Below, piece after piece: positions 61,065 through 64,000 of a stretch of 64,000 nt of DNA. Under the pieces are notes generated by a model. The model saw only the letters and a list, made by a program, of their open reading frames with translations, ran no database searches and had not been told where the DNA came from. Positions within the stretch are counted from its first letter, which is position 1, and each line of letters starts with the position of its first letter. The translations under genes were made by a program, and so were the position numbers. Source of the stretch: Ga0077555 sp046154645. Its GTDB lineage: Bacteria; Pseudomonadota; Alphaproteobacteria; Rhizobiales; Hyphomicrobiaceae. Location of the stretch: positions 1 to 64,000 of the forward strand of contig JBJXDZ010000129.1 of NCBI GenBank assembly GCA_046154645.1. The letters are read 5' to 3'.

Positions 61065-61847
61065 GTGTTCGTACCGCTGTCCGACGACAATCCGCTGCGC
61101 TCCATCCATCTGCAGTGGGTCACCATTACGTTGATCGCGCTGAACGTCATCATCTACGGGCTCGAGGTGACGCCGCAGGGCCAGGCGATCGCCGCAAGCT
61201 TTGCCATTGTGCCGAGCGAACTGATCGCTGTTCGGTTCTTCGGCGGCGCGGCGGGCGGGGCCTATGACACGGTGGCCGTGCCGGAATGGCTGACGGTGCT
61301 GAGCTACATGTTCCTGCATGGCGATCTCCTGCATCTCGGCGCCAACATGCTGTTCCTGTGGGTGTTTGGCGATAATGTCGAGGATGCGCTCGGGCATGTG
61401 CGCTTTCTCGGATTCTATCTGCTGTGCGGCATTGCTGGCGGCCTCGCGCACACGCTGATGGCGCCGGTCTCGAAGCTGCCGCTGATCGGCGCCAGCGGTG
61501 CGGTGGCCGGCGTTATCGCGGCCTACTTGCTGCTGCACCCCCATGTCCGGGTGTGGGTGCTGGCCTTCCGTGTCATTCCGCTGCGGATCACAGCCAGTCT
61601 GGCGCTTGGCGCCTGGATCCTAACGCAGGTCGTCATGGTGGTGTTGCAGTCGTGCGGTGATCAATTCAAGTTCGGCCAATGCGTCTGGCGGGTGGTCGGC
61701 AACCGGCTGCCGGCCGAAAGCATCGGCGACGGCGTTGCCTGGTGGGCGCATATCGGCGGCATCGTCGCCGGTGCGGTGCTGATCTGCGTGATGCGGCCGC
61801 CGGGCGTCGAGCTGCTGCAACGTCCGCCCCCGACGCCCCAGTCCTGA
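61065..61847 (+). CDS. Rhomboid intramembrane serine protease
   Basis: 260 aa, about six or seven membrane helices. Catalytic serine in LIGASGAVAGVI, catalytic histidine in WWAHIGGIVAG, oxyanion-loop region HGDLLHLGANMLFLWVFGDNVED. Start GTG 61065 gives MFVPLSDDNPLR, the usual family start; the TTG at 60969 gives a non-conserved leader. Substrate unknown. Confidence 0.9.
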   Translation: MFVPLSDDNPLRSIHLQWVTITLIALNVIIYGLEVTPQGQAIAASFAIVPSELIAVRFFGGAAGGAYDTVAVPEWLTVLSYMFLHGDLLHLGANMLFLWVFGDNVEDALGHVRFLGFYLLCGIAGGLAHTLMAPVSKLPLIGASGAVAGVIAAYLLLHPHVRVWVLAFRVIPLRITASLALGAWILTQVVMVVLQSCGDQFKFGQCVWRVVGNRLPAESIGDGVAWWAHIGGIVAGAVLICVMRPPGVELLQRPPPTPQS

Positions 61848-62154
61848 AGCGTCGCGACGGCCAGGAATTTTGTTCATATTGCTGTCGCTTACGGCTGTAT
61901 GTGGCCAGCACGCCGATTGACTTGCGGGCGCGGCAGGCCTAGTTTTCGTTCGCAACTGCGAGATGGCGCTCAGGACTGCGGGATCGCAGCCGGGGCGGAA
62001 CCTGAGCGTGGTTGGCGGGTCAATATGCCTCAAGGTGATCGTCGCCCGCCGCGCTGCACAAGACCGAGTGCATGACTTAAAGAACAACGAGGCCATGAAC
62101 TGTGGCGTCGGGGCGCTGGCCAACCGGCGCCCGCTGCCTGGGAGCGAACGGACG
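61848..62154 (+). other. 307-base leader region of etfBA
   Basis: No gene. TTGACT (61917-61922) and TAGTTT (61940-61945), 17 bases apart, are a candidate sigma-70 promoter (5/6 and 3/6 matches), leaving about 205 bases of leader to the etfB start. No riboswitch-like fold was recognised. Confidence 0.4.
61917..61945 (+). promoter_or_regulatory. Candidate etfBA promoter
   Basis: TTGACT, 17-base spacer, TAGTTT. The -35 is good and the -10 poor; called by eye only. Confidence 0.3.
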
Positions 62155-62904
62155 ATGAAGGTGCTCGTGCCCGTCAAACGGGTTGTCGACTACAACGTCA
62201 AGATCAGGGTCAAGAGTGACGGCACGGGTGTCGAGCTCGCCAATGTCAAGATGTCGATGAACCCGTTCGACGAAATCGGCGTCGAGGAGGCCATCCGGCT
62301 CAAGGAAAAGGGCCAGGTGACGGAAATCGTGGCCATATCGATCGGGCCATCGAAGGCGCAGGAATCCATCCGCACCGCCCTGGCTATGGGGGCCGACCGC
62401 GGCATCCTGGTGGAAACGGGTGACGACGCGGTCGAGCCGCTGGCCGTGGCCAAGATCCTGAAGGCGATCGCGGACGCGGAAAAGCCGGGCCTCGTGATCC
62501 TCGGCAAGCAGGCCATCGATGACGATTGCAACCAGACCGGCCAGATGCTCGCGGCCTTGACCGGCTGGGCGCAGGGCACCTTTGCCTCCAAGCTGGTGAT
62601 CGAGGGCGAGAGCATTGCTGTGACGCGCGAGGTCGACGGCGGTCTCGAGACCATCAAGCTGAAGCTGCCGGCCATCATCACCACGGACTTGCGTCTCAAC
62701 GAACCGCGCTACGCCTCGCTGCCAAACATCATGAAGGCGAAGAAGAAGCCGCTCGACATGAAGAAACCGGCTGATTTCGGCGTCGACATCAAGCCGCGCC
62801 TCAAGGTGCTGAAGACGACGGAACCGCCGGGCCGCAAGTCCGGCATCAAGGTCGCCGATCCGGCTGATCTGGTCGCCAAGTTGAAAGACGCGGGAGTCAT
62901 CTGA
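62155..62904 (+). CDS. etfB: Electron transfer flavoprotein beta subunit
   Basis: 249 aa. MKVLVPVKRVVDYNVKIRVK opens the protein; VKMSMNPFDEIGVEEAIRLKE, VILGKQAIDDDCNQTGQMLAALTGW (AMP/FAD-side motif) and LPAIITTDLRLNEPRYASLPNIMKAKKKP are family signatures. With EtfA it carries electrons from acyl-CoA dehydrogenases to the ETF:quinone oxidoreductase. Its stop overlaps the etfA start (TGATGG). GGAG lies ten bases before the ATG. Confidence 0.95.
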   Translation: MKVLVPVKRVVDYNVKIRVKSDGTGVELANVKMSMNPFDEIGVEEAIRLKEKGQVTEIVAISIGPSKAQESIRTALAMGADRGILVETGDDAVEPLAVAKILKAIADAEKPGLVILGKQAIDDDCNQTGQMLAALTGWAQGTFASKLVIEGESIAVTREVDGGLETIKLKLPAIITTDLRLNEPRYASLPNIMKAKKKPLDMKKPADFGVDIKPRLKVLKTTEPPGRKSGIKVADPADLVAKLKDAGVI

Positions 62905-63848
62905 TGGCCGTCCTCCTTCTCGCTGACCACAATAACGCCAAGCTCGGCTCGGCCATGCTGAAAGCCATGAGCGCGGCCAAGGCCATTGATGCCGATGTGC
63001 ATGTGCTCGTTGCCGGCAGCGGCTGCAAAGCCGTCGCCGAAGAAGCGGCAAAGCTCGATGGCGCCAAGAAGGTGCTGCTGGTCGACGCGCCGCAGTACGC
63101 CAACGTCCTCGCCGAGGAGATGGCAGCGCTGATCGTACCGCTGATGGCTAATTACAGTGCGCTGCTCGGCGCCTCGACGGCGGCTGCCAAGAACGTGCTG
63201 CCACGCGTCGCGGCCATGCTCGACGTGATGCAGATCTCCGACATCATGAAGGTGATCTCGCCCGACACCTTCGAGCGGCCGATCTACGCTGGCAACGCCA
63301 TCCAGACGGTGCAATCTTCCGACGCCAAGAAGGTGCTCACCGTGCGCACGGCGTCGTTCCCGGCCGTCGCTCTCACCGGTTCAGCCGCCATCGAGGCGGT
63401 CTCGGCGGCGGGCACGGTTGGCCTCTCGACCTTCGACAAGGCCGAGCTCTCGAAGTCCGACCGGCCGGAATTGACCAGCGCGCGCATCGTCGTCTCCGGT
63501 GGCCGCGGACTGCAGTCGGGCGAGAACTACAAGAAGTACATCGAGCCGTTGGCCGACCAGCTCGGCGCCGCCATGGGCGCTTCGCGCGCCGCCGTCGACG
63601 CCGGGTTTGTGCCCAACGACTATCAGGTCGGCCAGACCGGCAAGGTGGTTGCGCCTGAGCTTTACATCGCGGTCGGCATTTCCGGCGCCATCCAGCATCT
63701 CGCCGGCATGAAGGACTCGAAGATCATCGTCGCCATCAACAAGGACGCCGAGGCACCGATCTTCCAGGTCGCCGACTACGGCCTCGTCGCCGATCTCTTT
63801 ACGGCCCTGCCCGAGCTTGGCAACGCACTTGCCAAGGCCGGGAAATAA
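62904..63848 (+). CDS. etfA: Electron transfer flavoprotein alpha subunit
   Basis: 314 aa. MAVLLLADHNNAKLG, and the C-terminal FAD domain: IVVSGGRGLQSGENYK, AVDAGFVPNDYQVGQTGKVVAPELYIAVGISGAIQHLAGMKDSKIIVAINKDAEAPIFQVADYGLVADLF. Forms the heterodimer with EtfB; FAD is bound mostly here. One-base overlap with etfB implies coupled translation. Confidence 0.96.
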   Translation: MAVLLLADHNNAKLGSAMLKAMSAAKAIDADVHVLVAGSGCKAVAEEAAKLDGAKKVLLVDAPQYANVLAEEMAALIVPLMANYSALLGASTAAAKNVLPRVAAMLDVMQISDIMKVISPDTFERPIYAGNAIQTVQSSDAKKVLTVRTASFPAVALTGSAAIEAVSAAGTVGLSTFDKAELSKSDRPELTSARIVVSGGRGLQSGENYKKYIEPLADQLGAAMGASRAAVDAGFVPNDYQVGQTGKVVAPELYIAVGISGAIQHLAGMKDSKIIVAINKDAEAPIFQVADYGLVADLFTALPELGNALAKAGK

Positions 63849-63875
63849 CTGCCTCGATCAGGAGAAGTCGCCGCC

Positions 63876-64000
63876 ATGGACACTTTGGTGCGCACGAAGA
63901 AGCCCGGCACCAGCGAGCCGGTGGCCGCCATCCGGAAAGTCGGCATCATCGGCGCCGGCCAGATGGGCAACGGCATTGCGCATGTCATTGCGTTGGCCGG
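63876..64000 (+). CDS. 3-hydroxybutyryl-CoA dehydrogenase, 5' part
   Basis: The first 41 residues fit in the window. The Rossmann motif KVGIIGAGQMGNGIAHVIALAG is the start of the 3-hydroxyacyl-CoA dehydrogenase family. AGGAGAAG precedes the ATG. An etfB-etfA-hbd order is common in alphaproteobacteria and fits fatty acid or polyhydroxybutyrate metabolism. Full length and specificity cannot be seen. Confidence 0.82.
   Translation, partial: MDTLVRTKKPGTSEPVAAIRKVGIIGAGQMGNGIAHVIALA

Overview
The window is GC-rich DNA with densely packed genes on both strands and no tRNA, rRNA, CRISPR array or recognisable transposase. The gene repertoire points to an alphaproteobacterium, most likely in the Hyphomicrobiales (Rhizobiales). 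The main reasons are the order HIG1-type twin-membrane protein, PduO-type adenosyltransferase, rhomboid, etfB-etfA and 3-hydroxyacyl-CoA dehydrogenase, the overlapping ctpA/envC pair, and the run prolyl-tRNA editing protein, thioredoxin-TPR, Lon-substrate-binding protein, Trm112-like protein. This assignment is inference from content and order, not from a marker-gene comparison.

Layout. 1-1,600: a TIR-domain membrane protein with a repetitive coiled coil. 1,600-9,950: housekeeping and redox genes (PrdX-like, CnoX-like thioredoxin, Lon N-domain, Trm112-like, SoxC-type molybdoenzyme, FMN hydroxyacid dehydrogenase, LipB, flavin reductase, hotdog protein). 9,971-11,980: a serine/threonine kinase fused to a TIR domain. 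14,111-25,286: a six-gene locus centred on SrfB (Hsp70/actin-fold ATPase) and SrfC (P-loop GTPase-like), flanked by two paralogous Sel1 membrane proteins and followed by a secreted protein and a phosphate-binding-protein/OmpA fusion. This locus is the most unusual part of the window. 25,400-40,200: CoA and small-molecule metabolism (AMACR-type racemase, enoyl-CoA hydratase, 2-hydroxyacyl-CoA lyase, old yellow enzyme, GST, PhyH dioxygenase, luciferase-like monooxygenase, benzoylformate-decarboxylase-like enzyme, aspartate dehydrogenase, BioY, MATE). 40,300-48,900: an RND/MMPL exporter, a MntA/HepT toxin-antitoxin pair, threonine aldolase, an EamA exporter, CCA-adding enzyme and a CoA Nudix hydrolase. 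49,300-56,700: sucD and sucA separated by a membrane protein and a BrnT/BrnA-like module, then dCTP deaminase. 57,000-64,000: ctpA-envC on the minus strand, then the HIG1, adenosyltransferase, rhomboid and etfBA run.

Working together: racemase, enoyl-CoA hydratase, HACL-type lyase and a PhyH-family dioxygenase could form an alpha-oxidation-like route for branched or 2-hydroxy acyl chains, with electrons entering through ETF. In the Srf locus the predicted products cover the cytosol (SrfB, SrfC), the inner membrane (two Sel1 proteins) and the periplasm (secreted protein, OmpA fusion), as expected for an envelope-spanning machine.

Decayed items: a BrnT toxin gene with a TAG stop at codon 8, a dienelactone hydrolase gene reduced to its two ends, and a TIR protein that stops just as a Sel1 repeat begins. 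Several gaps hold palindromic dispersed repeats. Start codons were chosen from Shine-Dalgarno matches, overlaps and homologue starts that I could judge by eye.
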